Below, piece by piece: positions 25,849 through 33,572 of a DNA stretch of 49,090 nucleotides. The notes beneath the pieces are model-generated. The model was not told the DNA's origin. It saw nothing but the letters and a program-made list of their open reading frames with translations, and searched no databases. Position 1 is the stretch's first letter. Each line of letters opens with the position of its first letter. This DNA is from Micromonosporaceae bacterium. GTDB taxonomy: Bacteria > Actinomycetota > Actinomycetes > Mycobacteriales > Micromonosporaceae. The translations under genes and the position numbers were made by a program. Location of the stretch: contig SLSW01000234.1 of assembly GCA_007130245.1 (NCBI GenBank), positions 1 through 49,090 on the forward strand, read 5' to 3'.

Positions 25849-25874
25849 AACAGTTGACGCGCTTACGTGATTCC
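25849..25874 (-). promoter_or_regulatory. ECF (SigR/SigH-like) promoter candidate for the sigma factor gene
   Basis: Reading leftward, GGAAT (25874-25870) and GTT (25851-25849) are separated by exactly 18 nt, matching the oxidative/disulfide-stress sigma consensus GGAAT-N18-GTT. Transcription would start about 45 nt before the GTG at 25794. In mycobacteria sigB is transcribed from SigH/SigE promoters, so the arrangement is biologically sensible. Confidence 0.45.
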
Positions 25875-26000
25875 TCGTTGCCACCGAACTACACCCGAAA
25901 TGACGGCAAGATTGTCACGCGAACCTGGGTACTGGCTGAAGGTCGCCATGCTTGCACTACTTCGCCCGATTCATCACACCACGCGGGGCTGCTACACGCA

Positions 26001-26037
26001 GTGACCGGGACCACTGGCGGGCTGCGATCCCGGTCAC
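26001..26037. terminator. Hairpin of unclear role between divergent sigma-factor and SDR genes
   Basis: A 10-bp perfect stem, GTGACCGGGA (26001-26010) with TCCCGGTCAC (26028-26037), followed by CTTTAACC. Neither flanking coding gene ends here, so the hairpin may end an unannotated short rightward transcript starting in 25860-26000, or be part of a 5' regulatory region. The rest of the 25795-26101 gap shows no credible coding frame. Confidence 0.45.
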
Positions 26038-26101
26038 CTTTAACCACGCGCACACCGCGTGCCCGGTTCATCCGGCTACCGCAACGGGCTAAGGTGCGGG
26101 C

Positions 26102-26788
26102 ATGCCGACGGCAAGCGTTTTGATCAGTGGGGCGACCGGCGGTCTCGGCAGCGCCGTGACCAGCGCCTTCCGTGAAGCCGGCTGGCGGGTGGTGGCGCCG
26201 GTGCGGCCCGGCACCCGAGCTGACCTGCCGGACGATGTGGTTCCGGTGGTGGCGGACCTGACCGACCCGGCCGCGGTGGACGAGGCGGTGGCGGCGGCGG
26301 CCGGCGACGACCGGGCGCCGTTTCGGGCGGTGGTGAACCTCGTGGGAGGTTTCGCCGCCGGTACGAAGATCCACGAGACCCCGGTTGACGAGTTCGAGTC
26401 GCTGCTGCGGCTGAACCTGCGCCCCACCTACCTGGTGACCGCCGCCGCCCTGCCGCACCTGGTCGCGAGCGGACCGGCGGCGGTGGTGTGCGTGTCGGCA
26501 CGGGCCGCGGTGCGCCCGTTCGCCGGCGCGGCCGGGTACGTGACCGCCAAGGCCGCGGTGCTCGCGTTCGCCAACGCGGTGGCCGTCGAGTACGCCGACG
26601 CGGGCGTGCGCTGCAACACGGTGCTGCCCGGCACCATCGACACCGCGGCCAACCGTGCCGCCCAGCCGGACGCCGACCGGTCCCGCTGGGTGTCCCCCAC
26701 CGCGGTCGCCGGGACGATCCGGTTCCTGGCCAGCCCGGAGTCCGGGCCGACCACCGGCGCCGCGGTTCCGGTGCACCCGGTGCCCTGA
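26102..26788 (+). CDS. Short-chain dehydrogenase/reductase (SDR)
   Basis: A 228-aa classical SDR. The cofactor motif is ISGATGGLGSAV (TGXXXGXG type), followed by VVPVVADLTD (adenine contact) and VVNLVGG (usual NNAG position). The catalytic Ser is in VVCVSARAAV and the Tyr/Lys pair in AGYVTAKAAV. The C-terminal GPTTGAAVPVHPVP is typical. Substrate unknown. ATG 26102 has a TAAGGT -10 box exactly 6 nt upstream (26090-26095), implying a leaderless transcript. Single gene. Confidence 0.9.
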   Translation: MPTASVLISGATGGLGSAVTSAFREAGWRVVAPVRPGTRADLPDDVVPVVADLTDPAAVDEAVAAAAGDDRAPFRAVVNLVGGFAAGTKIHETPVDEFESLLRLNLRPTYLVTAAALPHLVASGPAAVVCVSARAAVRPFAGAAGYVTAKAAVLAFANAVAVEYADAGVRCNTVLPGTIDTAANRAAQPDADRSRWVSPTAVAGTIRFLASPESGPTTGAAVPVHPVP

Positions 26789-26825
26789 GCCCACGACCCG
26801 GGCCACGGTCGCGGGGCACCAGGCC

Positions 26826-27248
26826 TCACGATCGGGCCGGCACCGCCGGCTGCCGGAGGGGACGCGCGGTGGCGGCGACGGGTCCGCCGGTGCCGTGGTG
26901 CACCCCCGGGGGCGGGGTGGCCGGGCGGGCCATCTGACAGGCCCGCCCGCAGTAACGCGGCACTCCACCACTACCGGTCAGGCGCACCGGCCGCACCCCG
27001 CAGTTGGTGCAGATCAGCGGCACCATGGTGTAGCCACGTGAGGCGTCGGCGAGCAGCATGCCGCCGCGGATTACGCCGTTGTCGCGTTGCCGGACCGCAT
27101 CAGCCAGACAAGTAGCGCGTACCGGACAATCTAGGCACAATCGCACCGCGGTCGGCCACATCGGGCGGTTGTCAGCGGACCACCAGGCGGGGTCGCGGCC
27201 GGCACACGCGGCGCGTTGCCACCACCGGTCGACGTCGGGAACGCTCAT
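26826..27248 (-). CDS. WhiB-like protein with an added C-terminal zinc ribbon
   Basis: A 140-aa Wbl protein. The iron-sulfur cysteines are C15, C38, C41 and C47 (C-X22-CXXC-X5-C), and the usual GVWGG turn is degenerate as GVIRGGM. Beyond the normal end, residues 80-104 carry a second cysteine set, CTNCG then YCGRAC (C80, C83, C100, C104), which looks like a zinc ribbon. The last 35 residues are Pro/Ala/Arg-rich. Wbl proteins are Fe-S redox or NO sensors that bind sigma factor region 4. The extra ribbon suggests a subfamily with a different partner or DNA contact. ATG 27248 has AAGGAGAG directly upstream. Confidence 0.85.
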   Translation of the reverse strand: MSVPDVDRWWQRAACAGRDPAWWSADNRPMWPTAVRLCLDCPVRATCLADAVRQRDNGVIRGGMLLADASRGYTMVPLICTNCGVRPVRLTGSGGVPRYCGRACQMARPATPPPGVHHGTGGPVAATARPLRQPAVPARS

Positions 27249-27257
27249 AGCCTCTCC

Positions 27258-28223
27258 TTACTTGGTGGAGCCGGCGAGGACGCCGTGCACGAAATAGCGC
27301 TGGAACGCGAAGAACACGATCAGCGGCACGGACATGGACAGGAAGGCGCCCGGCCCGATCACGTCGATGTTCGACGAGAACGCACGCATCTGCTCGCGCA
27401 GCGCATAGGTGATCGGGGCGGACTCCGCGGTGGCGAACACCAGCGCCACCAGCAGGTCGTTCCAGACCCACAGGAACTGGAAGATGGCCAGCGCCGCCAG
27501 TGCCGGCCCGGACAGTGGCAGCACCACCCGAGCGAACACCGCCAGCTCCGAGCCACCGTCCAATCGGGCGGCCGCCACCAGGTCCTGCGGGATGGACCGG
27601 AAGAAGCCGCGCAACAGAAACACCGCCAGCGGCAGGCCGAACGCGACGTGGAACAGCACCACGCCCGCCAGGTGCCCGTAGATGCCCAGCAGGTCGAACA
27701 GCCGCGCGTTGGGCAGGATCGCCACCTGCACCGGCACCACGATCAGCGCCACCAGGACCACCAGCAGCCAGTCCCGACCCGGAAACTCCAGCCACGTCAG
27801 CGCGTACGCGGCGAACGCGCCGACCACCACCACCAGCACGGTCGACGGGACCGTGATCAGGACCGTGTTCCACAGTGACCGCAGGATGGTCTCGTTGGAC
27901 AGCAACGCCACGTAGTTCTCCACCGTGAGCTGGTTCGGCTCGGCCAGCGCCGTCCACCACCCGGTCACGCTGTTGTCGCCGGCGGTGCGCAGGCTGGCCA
28001 TCGCCAGCCCCAGCGTGGGCAGCAGCCACACCGCCGTCACCCCCAGCACCGTCACCTGGGTGACCACCTCGCTGGCCCGGCGCCACAGGCGACGCACCAG
28101 GCCGGGCCGCGGCGGGCCGGACGGCACCGTCGGCGCCGGACGCAGCCGCGGCACGTCGGTGCGCACGAACGTCGCCGGCGCCGCCGCGGTCCCGGCGGTC
28201 CCCGCGGTCCCCGCCGCGCTCAC
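27258..28223 (-). CDS. Carbohydrate ABC transporter permease (MalG/SugB type)
   Basis: A 321-aa inner-membrane permease, with six predicted helices after an Ala/Thr-rich cytoplasmic N-terminus. The coupling EAA loop reads LVAAARLDGGSELAVFARVVLPLSGPALAALAIF. The GTG at 28223 overlaps the TGA of the upstream permease (GTGA). A much longer open frame continuing to 29663 is the antisense/out-of-frame shadow of that permease. Last gene of a three-gene operon (SBP, permease, permease); no ATPase gene is present, so a shared MsmK-like ATPase elsewhere is probably used. Confidence 0.9.
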   Translation of the reverse strand: MSAAGTAGTAGTAAAPATFVRTDVPRLRPAPTVPSGPPRPGLVRRLWRRASEVVTQVTVLGVTAVWLLPTLGLAMASLRTAGDNSVTGWWTALAEPNQLTVENYVALLSNETILRSLWNTVLITVPSTVLVVVVGAFAAYALTWLEFPGRDWLLVVLVALIVVPVQVAILPNARLFDLLGIYGHLAGVVLFHVAFGLPLAVFLLRGFFRSIPQDLVAAARLDGGSELAVFARVVLPLSGPALAALAIFQFLWVWNDLLVALVFATAESAPITYALREQMRAFSSNIDVIGPGAFLSMSVPLIVFFAFQRYFVHGVLAGSTK

Positions 28224-29509
28224 CGCAGCTCCTGCCGTCGCAGCAACCGGGCGCGCCAGGCCATTCCGGGCAGCACCAGCGCGAACAGCAGCACCGCCAT
28301 GGCGCTGCCGAGCCCGGTGTTGAGCTGGGTGAACGAGGCGTGATACATCTCCAGGCCCAGCACGCTGGCCTCCGGCTGCACCGACTCCGGGGCGAGGACC
28401 AACACCAGGTCGAAAATCTTCAACACGTTGATGACCAGCGTGACCGCGACCACCGCCAGCACCGGCCGCAGGAACGGCACCGTCACCAGCCGCAGCCCCT
28501 GCCACTCGCTGGCGCCGTCGACCCGCGCCGCGTCCACCGCCGAACGCGGCACCGAGGCCAGGCCGGCCGAGATCACCACCATCGCGAACCCGGCCCAGAT
28601 CCAGATGTACGAGCCGATGATGGCCGGCGTGACCAGCCCGGGACCCAGCCAGGTCAGGCCCCGGAACGGCTCGGTGAAGTTGCCGGCGGCGAGCCGGACC
28701 GAGTACCCGCCGCCGGCAAGCTCCGGCACGACGAACCGGCCGTACGCGTCGGTGTACGTCTCGGCGACCACCTCGCCGTCGCGCAGCACCTCGACCAGCA
28801 CGTCGGGCAGCCCGTACTCCCCCGGATCCACCACCCCGGGTGTACCGGCGTCGCCCGGGGTGAAGTCGCGCCACACCAGCCCACGCACCCCCGGGCCGGC
28901 CGCCGGCGGCACCGCCTCGCCGGCGTGCCCGGGCACCGCGTCCGCGGGCAGTCCCACCAGCGGCAACCGCACCACCGCGCCAGCGGCCACCGTGCCCGGG
29001 GTCACCACCGCGCCGTCGTCGACAACCCGCAGCCCCGAGCCCTCCCGGACGGTGGCCCCCGGGTACGGCGAGGCGGGGGCGAACGTGTCGTGCACCGCCA
29101 CCACCGCGGCGTTGAGCGCACCCCGGTTCGGGTCCTCGTCGTAGACCAGCCGGAAGGTTACCCCAGCGGCCAGGAACGAGATCGCCATCGGCATGAACAG
29201 GGCCAGGCGCACTGCCTTCACCAGCCGGACCCGATCGGTGAGCACGGCGAACATCAGGCCGAGCACGGTCACCACGGTGGGCGCCACCACCACCCAGACG
29301 GCGTTGTTGGCGATGGCGCGCCGGGTGCCCGGCGAGGTCAGCATCTCCACGTAGTTGGCCAGGCCCACGAACCGGGAGCCGTCGGCGCTGCGCAGGCTCA
29401 TCCAGAACGAGAACACGATCGGGTAGGCCACCAGCGCACCGACGATCAGCACCGTCGGCGCCAGGAACAGCACCGCGGTGCGGCGGTGGGTACGGGCGCG
29501 GGCGCTCAC
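28220..29509 (-). CDS. Carbohydrate ABC transporter permease (MalF/SugA type) with a large extracytoplasmic insert
   Basis: About 429 aa, roughly 120-130 longer than typical SugA-type permeases. Normal helices occur at the start (AVLFLAPTVLIVGALVAYPIVFSFWMSL; AIANNAVWVVVAPTVVTVLGLMFAVL). A long soluble segment (about residues 125-280) then precedes the next helix and the EAA loop (SAVDAARVDGASEWQGLRLVTVPFLRP). The insert includes YGLPDVLVEVLRDGEVVAE and TYTDAYGRFVVPELAGGGY, a pattern of SdrD_B/Cna-B-like or carboxypeptidase-regulatory beta-sandwich domains. E. coli MalF has an analogous but unrelated P2 loop that contacts its binding protein. GTG 29509 overlaps the SBP stop (GTGA). Confidence 0.88.
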   Translation of the reverse strand: MSARARTHRRTAVLFLAPTVLIVGALVAYPIVFSFWMSLRSADGSRFVGLANYVEMLTSPGTRRAIANNAVWVVVAPTVVTVLGLMFAVLTDRVRLVKAVRLALFMPMAISFLAAGVTFRLVYDEDPNRGALNAAVVAVHDTFAPASPYPGATVREGSGLRVVDDGAVVTPGTVAAGAVVRLPLVGLPADAVPGHAGEAVPPAAGPGVRGLVWRDFTPGDAGTPGVVDPGEYGLPDVLVEVLRDGEVVAETYTDAYGRFVVPELAGGGYSVRLAAGNFTEPFRGLTWLGPGLVTPAIIGSYIWIWAGFAMVVISAGLASVPRSAVDAARVDGASEWQGLRLVTVPFLRPVLAVVAVTLVINVLKIFDLVLVLAPESVQPEASVLGLEMYHASFTQLNTGLGSAMAVLLFALVLPGMAWRARLLRRQELR

Positions 29510-30858
29510 CGGCCGTCCCCCGCCCCGGGTGGTGCCATCTCGTACGCCGCGGCGAAGTCGCGCTGGGCGGCGACCTCCAGCCGACCCGCCAGGTCGGCGG
29601 GTTCCAGGCCACCCGCGAGGAACTCCTGCAGTAGTCGCCACATGCTGGCGTCGGTGCCGCCACCGAACGCCTGTGGAGTCAGGTCCGACAGGTCGAAACG
29701 CAGCACGTCCGCCTCCATGACCCGGTCCGCCAGCTGCCGGGTCACCGGGTCGGGGTAGACGGACCGGTCCAGGTTGCGGTTCGCCGACAGGAAGCCGCCC
29801 TGCGCCGCGGCGATCCCGGCCGCCTCCGGCGAGGCCAGAAACGCGATCAGCGCCATCGTGTGCGCACCGTCGTTGAAGGCCACCGCCTGGTCGCCCGCGA
29901 CCACCACCGCCGGCGGCGATCCGTCGATCGAGGGCCATTCGAAGAACCGCGCGCCCTCACCGACCGCGACCGTGCCCAGCCGGTTGACCTCGGCGGCCAC
30001 GAAATCGCCCTCGTAGATCATCGACGACTTCGGCGCCGGCCCGAACACATCGGCCACCGCCTGCACGAACGTCAACTGCAGCGGGTTGTCCTGGATCGCC
30101 CGGTCGGCCGACCAGTAGTCGTCCAGCAACTCCAGCGACTCCACCACCGTCGGGTGGGTCCACGGAATCTCGTGCGCGGCCAGCTGGTCGTACCGCTCGG
30201 GACCCGCCAGGCGCAGGTAGATGTTCTCGAACCAGTCGGTGAGCACCCACCCGTCGGCGCCGGGCACCGCCATGGTGCCGACCCCGGCATCGGCCAGGGC
30301 CCGGGTCACGCGGCGCAGCTCCTGCCAGGTGCGCGGCCGCTGCACACCCGCCTCAGCGAACGCCTCCGGGCGGTACCAGATCACAGACTTGTCGGCGACC
30401 TTGTAGTACACCCCGTACAGTGCACCGTCGACACTGCCGTGCTCGACCCAGAATTCCGGGTAGTTGGCCGTCACCGCCTCCGCGGCCGGTCCGGTCAACT
30501 CCGCCAGCGCGCCGCGCCGCGCGAGTTGGGCCACCACGCCCGGCTGGCCCAGCAGCGCCACGTCCGGCGGGGAGCCGCCGGCCAGCCGACTGTTCAACAG
30601 CGCCGGCAGGTCGTCGCCGCCCGACGTGTAACGCACGGTGGCGCCGGTGCGCCGCTCGAAGGCGTCCAGCACGGTGCGGAACGCCCGCTGTTCCGCGCCG
30701 GTCCAGATCCCGGCCACTTCGATGGTGCGGCCAGCCAGCTCGCCCCCGCCGTCTGCGCCGCCGTTTCCGCCGGCGGCGATGCCGCGCGCGCAGCCGGTGA
30801 CCATCAGCATCGCCGCCAGTACCGCCAGGGCGGCGCCGGTCCGTACGCGGGGAGACAT
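29506..30858 (-). CDS. Carbohydrate ABC transporter substrate-binding lipoprotein (family 1)
   Basis: A 450-aa extracellular solute-binding protein with signal peptide and lipobox (VLAAMLMVTGC). The ligand-binding fold is recognised by IEVAGIWTGAEQRAFRTVLDAFERRTGATVRY, SGGDDLPALLNSRLAGGSPPDVALLGQPG and KVADKSVIWYRPEAFAEAG. First gene of the leftward importer operon, followed by GTGA-overlapping permeases. Divergent from the HemD-type regulator at 30998, across a 139-bp gap with a dyad. Ligand not determinable; such clusters usually import oligosaccharides or glycosides. Confidence 0.9.
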   Translation of the reverse strand: MSPRVRTGAALAVLAAMLMVTGCARGIAAGGNGGADGGGELAGRTIEVAGIWTGAEQRAFRTVLDAFERRTGATVRYTSGGDDLPALLNSRLAGGSPPDVALLGQPGVVAQLARRGALAELTGPAAEAVTANYPEFWVEHGSVDGALYGVYYKVADKSVIWYRPEAFAEAGVQRPRTWQELRRVTRALADAGVGTMAVPGADGWVLTDWFENIYLRLAGPERYDQLAAHEIPWTHPTVVESLELLDDYWSADRAIQDNPLQLTFVQAVADVFGPAPKSSMIYEGDFVAAEVNRLGTVAVGEGARFFEWPSIDGSPPAVVVAGDQAVAFNDGAHTMALIAFLASPEAAGIAAAQGGFLSANRNLDRSVYPDPVTRQLADRVMEADVLRFDLSDLTPQAFGGGTDASMWRLLQEFLAGGLEPADLAGRLEVAAQRDFAAAYEMAPPGAGDGR

Positions 30859-30917
30859 CGTGGTGGGCCTTCGTCGCTGGGATGGTGCCGGTGGAAGGAA
30901 TGCTTGCGCTACGGCCC

Positions 30918-30941
30918 GGTACGCACAATGGGGTGCGCACC
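30918..30941. promoter_or_regulatory. Dyad in the divergent promoter region, possible operator
   Basis: GGTACGCAC (30918-30926) and GTGCGCACC (30933-30941) are reverse complements except for one base, with a 6-nt AATGGG spacer. It lies midway between the sugar-binding lipoprotein gene and the HemD-type regulator, so it could serve either. A CGTAAC tract follows at 30944-30949. Confidence 0.4.
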
Positions 30942-30997
30942 TTCGTAACCCAAGCGGCACACAGCTCACAAGATCGACAACCCGACCGGGGACCCAG

Positions 30998-32131
30998 TTG
31001 TCCGACCCCCACGACGCGCAGACACCCGGGCCCGACATCGCCCCGCTGGCCGGCTACACGGTGGTCGTCGCCAGCGACCAGCGACGTCACCCGGTCGCCG
31101 GGCTGCTCGAAAGTGTAGGCGCGCGCGCCGTCGGCATCCAGGCGGCGCGCTCGGTGGCCACTCCGGATGAGCCGGTGTTGCGCGAGGCCACCACCCGCCT
31201 GCTGGCCGGCGGGTGCGACGACCTGGTGGTGTCCTCGGCCGTAGGACTGCGCGCCTGGGTCGCCACGGCGAGGCGCTGGCACATGGCCCAACCGCTGATC
31301 GCGCATTTCGGTGCGGCGCGTCTACTGGCCCGCGATGCGGCGGCAGCCGACAGCCTGCGTGCGCTGGGCCTGACCGGAATCTTCTCGACCGACGGGCAGA
31401 CCACCGAGGAGCTGTTACGGTTCCTGGCCGCCCAGCCGCTGGCTGGTCGCCGGATCGTGGTCGAGACCCACCGGATGTCGCTGACGGAATCGTGCGCGGT
31501 GCTGCGCGCCGGCGGCGCGGGGGTGATCGAGGCCCCCACCTATACCGCCGCGCCTCCGGCCGAGTCGTACTCACCACGGCGGCTGTGCGATCTGGTCATT
31601 CGCCGGCAGGTCGACGCGCTGGTGCTGGTGGGCGCCCCGGTCGCCGAGCAGGTCGTCGCCCATGCGGAACGGGAGGGTCGGCTGGACAGCTTGGCAACTG
31701 CCCTGAACTGCGATGTGCTCTGCGTAGCGCTCGGATCGCAGACCGCACATCCACTCGCCGCCCGCGGGGTGCAGGTCCGGCTGGCCGCAGGCCCGTACCA
31801 GGAGGAAGTGGCCGAGGAGGTGCTCAGAACCCTGCCGCTGCGAGGGCTGCAGGTGGCAGCGGGGGGACACCAGTTGGAGGTGCGTGGCCAGGCGGTGGTG
31901 CTGGACGGCCAGTTCATCGCGGTGCCCGGAGGTCCGCTGGCGGTGCTGCGGGCGCTGGCCCGCCAGCCCGGCCAGGTGCTGTCGGCTGCGGAGATCCGTG
32001 GCGGGGAGCCGGCCTGGGCGGACGTCGACGACCATGCGGTCGAGATGGCGGTCTCGCGACTGCGCAACCTGCTGCGCGGCACCGACCTGGTGCAGACGAT
32101 CGTGCGGCGCGGATACCGGCTCATCACCTGA
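30998..32131 (+). CDS. HemD-domain transcriptional regulator with OmpR-type winged helix (NnaR-like)
   Basis: A 377-aa fusion. Residues about 15-260 are a uroporphyrinogen-III-synthase-like domain (VVVASDQRRHPVAGLLESVGARA, VVSSAVGLRAW, IVVETHRMSLTESCAVLRAGG, LVLVGAPVAEQVV). Residues about 285-377 are an OmpR/PhoB-type DNA-binding domain ending in VDDHAVEMAVSRLRNLLRG and VQTIVRRGYRLIT. The same architecture is found in Rv0260c and in NnaR, a co-regulator of nitrate/nitrite assimilation with GlnR. It is flanked on both sides by sugar ABC operons. The start is TTG 30998, with GGGGA 6 nt upstream; no ATG/GTG fits. The role as a nitrogen regulator is family-based inference. Confidence 0.82.
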   Translation: MSDPHDAQTPGPDIAPLAGYTVVVASDQRRHPVAGLLESVGARAVGIQAARSVATPDEPVLREATTRLLAGGCDDLVVSSAVGLRAWVATARRWHMAQPLIAHFGAARLLARDAAAADSLRALGLTGIFSTDGQTTEELLRFLAAQPLAGRRIVVETHRMSLTESCAVLRAGGAGVIEAPTYTAAPPAESYSPRRLCDLVIRRQVDALVLVGAPVAEQVVAHAEREGRLDSLATALNCDVLCVALGSQTAHPLAARGVQVRLAAGPYQEEVAEEVLRTLPLRGLQVAAGGHQLEVRGQAVVLDGQFIAVPGGPLAVLRALARQPGQVLSAAEIRGGEPAWADVDDHAVEMAVSRLRNLLRGTDLVQTIVRRGYRLIT

Positions 32132-32143
32132 GCGGCCGGTGTG

Positions 32144-32166
32144 GTTACGCAATCGTTACCAGAAAC
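32144..32166 (+). promoter_or_regulatory. GlnR/OmpR-like direct-repeat box before the sugar ABC operon
   Basis: GTTAC (32144-32148), 6 nt, GTTAC (32155-32159), then GAAAC (32162-32166). The 11-bp period of GTTAC fits OmpR-family binding, and GTNAC-N6-GAAAC is the GlnR consensus, partly matched here. It lies 13 bp after the stop of the HemD-type regulator and 129 bp before the importer lipoprotein gene. GlnR is known to control sugar ABC transporters in actinomycetes. Confidence 0.4.
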
Positions 32167-32294
32167 CCTGAAGGGGCCACTGGACAGCCCTCCCGGCCAG
32201 GGATTAGATGATCATTACGGACCGAACCACCAGTGATGTGTGCAAACAATGACAAGCTCGGCGTCACGCCGCGCTTGGGAGTGGGGACAGAGCG

Positions 32295-33548
32295 ATGAAA
32301 AGTTACAAGTCGTGGTTAGCGTCCGGGGGGGTGCTGGCCCTCCTCGCGGTCGCTGCGTGTACACCAGGGACCGGTGACGACGAGGACGGCGAGATGGTCT
32401 GGGCCATCGGCGGATCCGAGGCCCAGCCGGGTGGAATCCACCAGCGCATCGCCGAGATGTGGAGCGAGCAGAACCCGGACAACCCGATCCGCATCGAGGT
32501 CCTGCCGGAGGCGGCCGACCAGCAGCGCGAACAGCAGGCGCTGGAGCTGCAGGCCGGCGGCAGCGGCTTCGACGTGCTCGGCGTCGACGTGATCTGGACC
32601 GGTGAATACTCCGAGAACGACTGGCTGGAGAGCCTGGAGGACGTGCGGGCCGAGATCGAGGCGGTGACCCTGCCGGGTCCGTTCGAGTCCGCCACCTGGG
32701 GCGGCGAGCTCTGGGCCGCGCCGTACAACTCCAACGCCGGATTCCTGTACTACCGCACCGACCTGGTCGACACGCCGCCCACCACGTGGGAGGAGATGTG
32801 TGAGGTCGCCACGTCGGCGGCCGAGGAGGAGGGCATCGCCGGCTTCGTCGGCCAGGGCGCCCGGTATGAGGGCTTCGTGGTCAACTGGCTCGAATACTAC
32901 TGGAGCAACGGCGGCGAGCTGTACAACGAGGACCAGACCCAGGTCACCTTCGACACCGCCGCCGCGGCCGAGGTCACCGAGTTCATGAACGAGAACCTGG
33001 ACACCTGCTTCGCCCCGGGCTTCAACACCGCCCAGGAGGAGGAGGCCCGCAACGAGTTCCAGGGCGGCAACGCCGTGTTCATGCGGAACTGGCCGTACGC
33101 ATACGCCCTGATCGAGGACGACGAGGGCAGCCCGGCCAACGGCAACTTCGATGTCGCGCCGCTGCCGACCTTCACCGGCGACGGCACGATCTCGGCGCTG
33201 GGCGGGTTCAACAACGCCGTGAGCGCGTTCTCCAACAACACCGAGGCGGCCAAGGACTTCGTGGTCTGGGCCGCCACCAACGAAGAGGTGCAGACGATGC
33301 TCGCCACCGAGGCATCGCTGCCACCCACCATGGCCTCGGTCTACGACGATCCGGCGCTGGCCGGCGACCCGGTGATGGCGCTGCTCGGCGACGTGCTCGG
33401 TGACGCGCGGGCGCGCCCGCCGTCGCCGGCGTGGAACGAGATCAGCGTGGAGATGCAGAACAACCTGTTCCCGGCGTACAACGGTGACGCCGACATCAAC
33501 ACCGCCGTCGAGAACGTCCGCACGTTCCTCGAAGGCACGATCGACTAG
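32295..33548 (+). CDS. Carbohydrate ABC transporter substrate-binding lipoprotein (family 1)
   Basis: A 417-aa lipoprotein. The signal peptide ends at the lipobox AVAAC (LLAVAACTPG), so the mature N-terminus is lipidated. The mature protein is strikingly acidic (GDDEDGE, QEEEARNEF, IEDDEGSP). Family 1 features are IAEMWSEQNPDNPIRIEVLP, GSGFDVLGVDVIWTGEY, WAAPYNSNAGFLYYRTDLV and FVVWAATNEEVQTMLATEA. It resembles the LpqY/ThuE branch (trehalose-like glycosides). First gene of a rightward SBP-permease-permease operon without its own ATPase. Confidence 0.9.
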   Translation: MKSYKSWLASGGVLALLAVAACTPGTGDDEDGEMVWAIGGSEAQPGGIHQRIAEMWSEQNPDNPIRIEVLPEAADQQREQQALELQAGGSGFDVLGVDVIWTGEYSENDWLESLEDVRAEIEAVTLPGPFESATWGGELWAAPYNSNAGFLYYRTDLVDTPPTTWEEMCEVATSAAEEEGIAGFVGQGARYEGFVVNWLEYYWSNGGELYNEDQTQVTFDTAAAAEVTEFMNENLDTCFAPGFNTAQEEEARNEFQGGNAVFMRNWPYAYALIEDDEGSPANGNFDVAPLPTFTGDGTISALGGFNNAVSAFSNNTEAAKDFVVWAATNEEVQTMLATEASLPPTMASVYDDPALAGDPVMALLGDVLGDARARPPSPAWNEISVEMQNNLFPAYNGDADINTAVENVRTFLEGTID

Positions 33549-33572
33549 CACCGTCACGGAAAGGGGGCTGTC

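Noticed and set aside
25830-26123. 97-codon rightward frame between sigma factor and SDR
   Set aside because: It spans the ECF-like promoter, a hairpin and the SDR start in another frame, with no GC3 bias or family resemblance.
27258-29663. 801-codon leftward open frame suggesting a fused permease
   Set aside because: Its N-terminal two thirds are Gly/Arg-rich shadow of the MalF-type permease, and the true start overlaps that gene's stop as GTGA at 28223.
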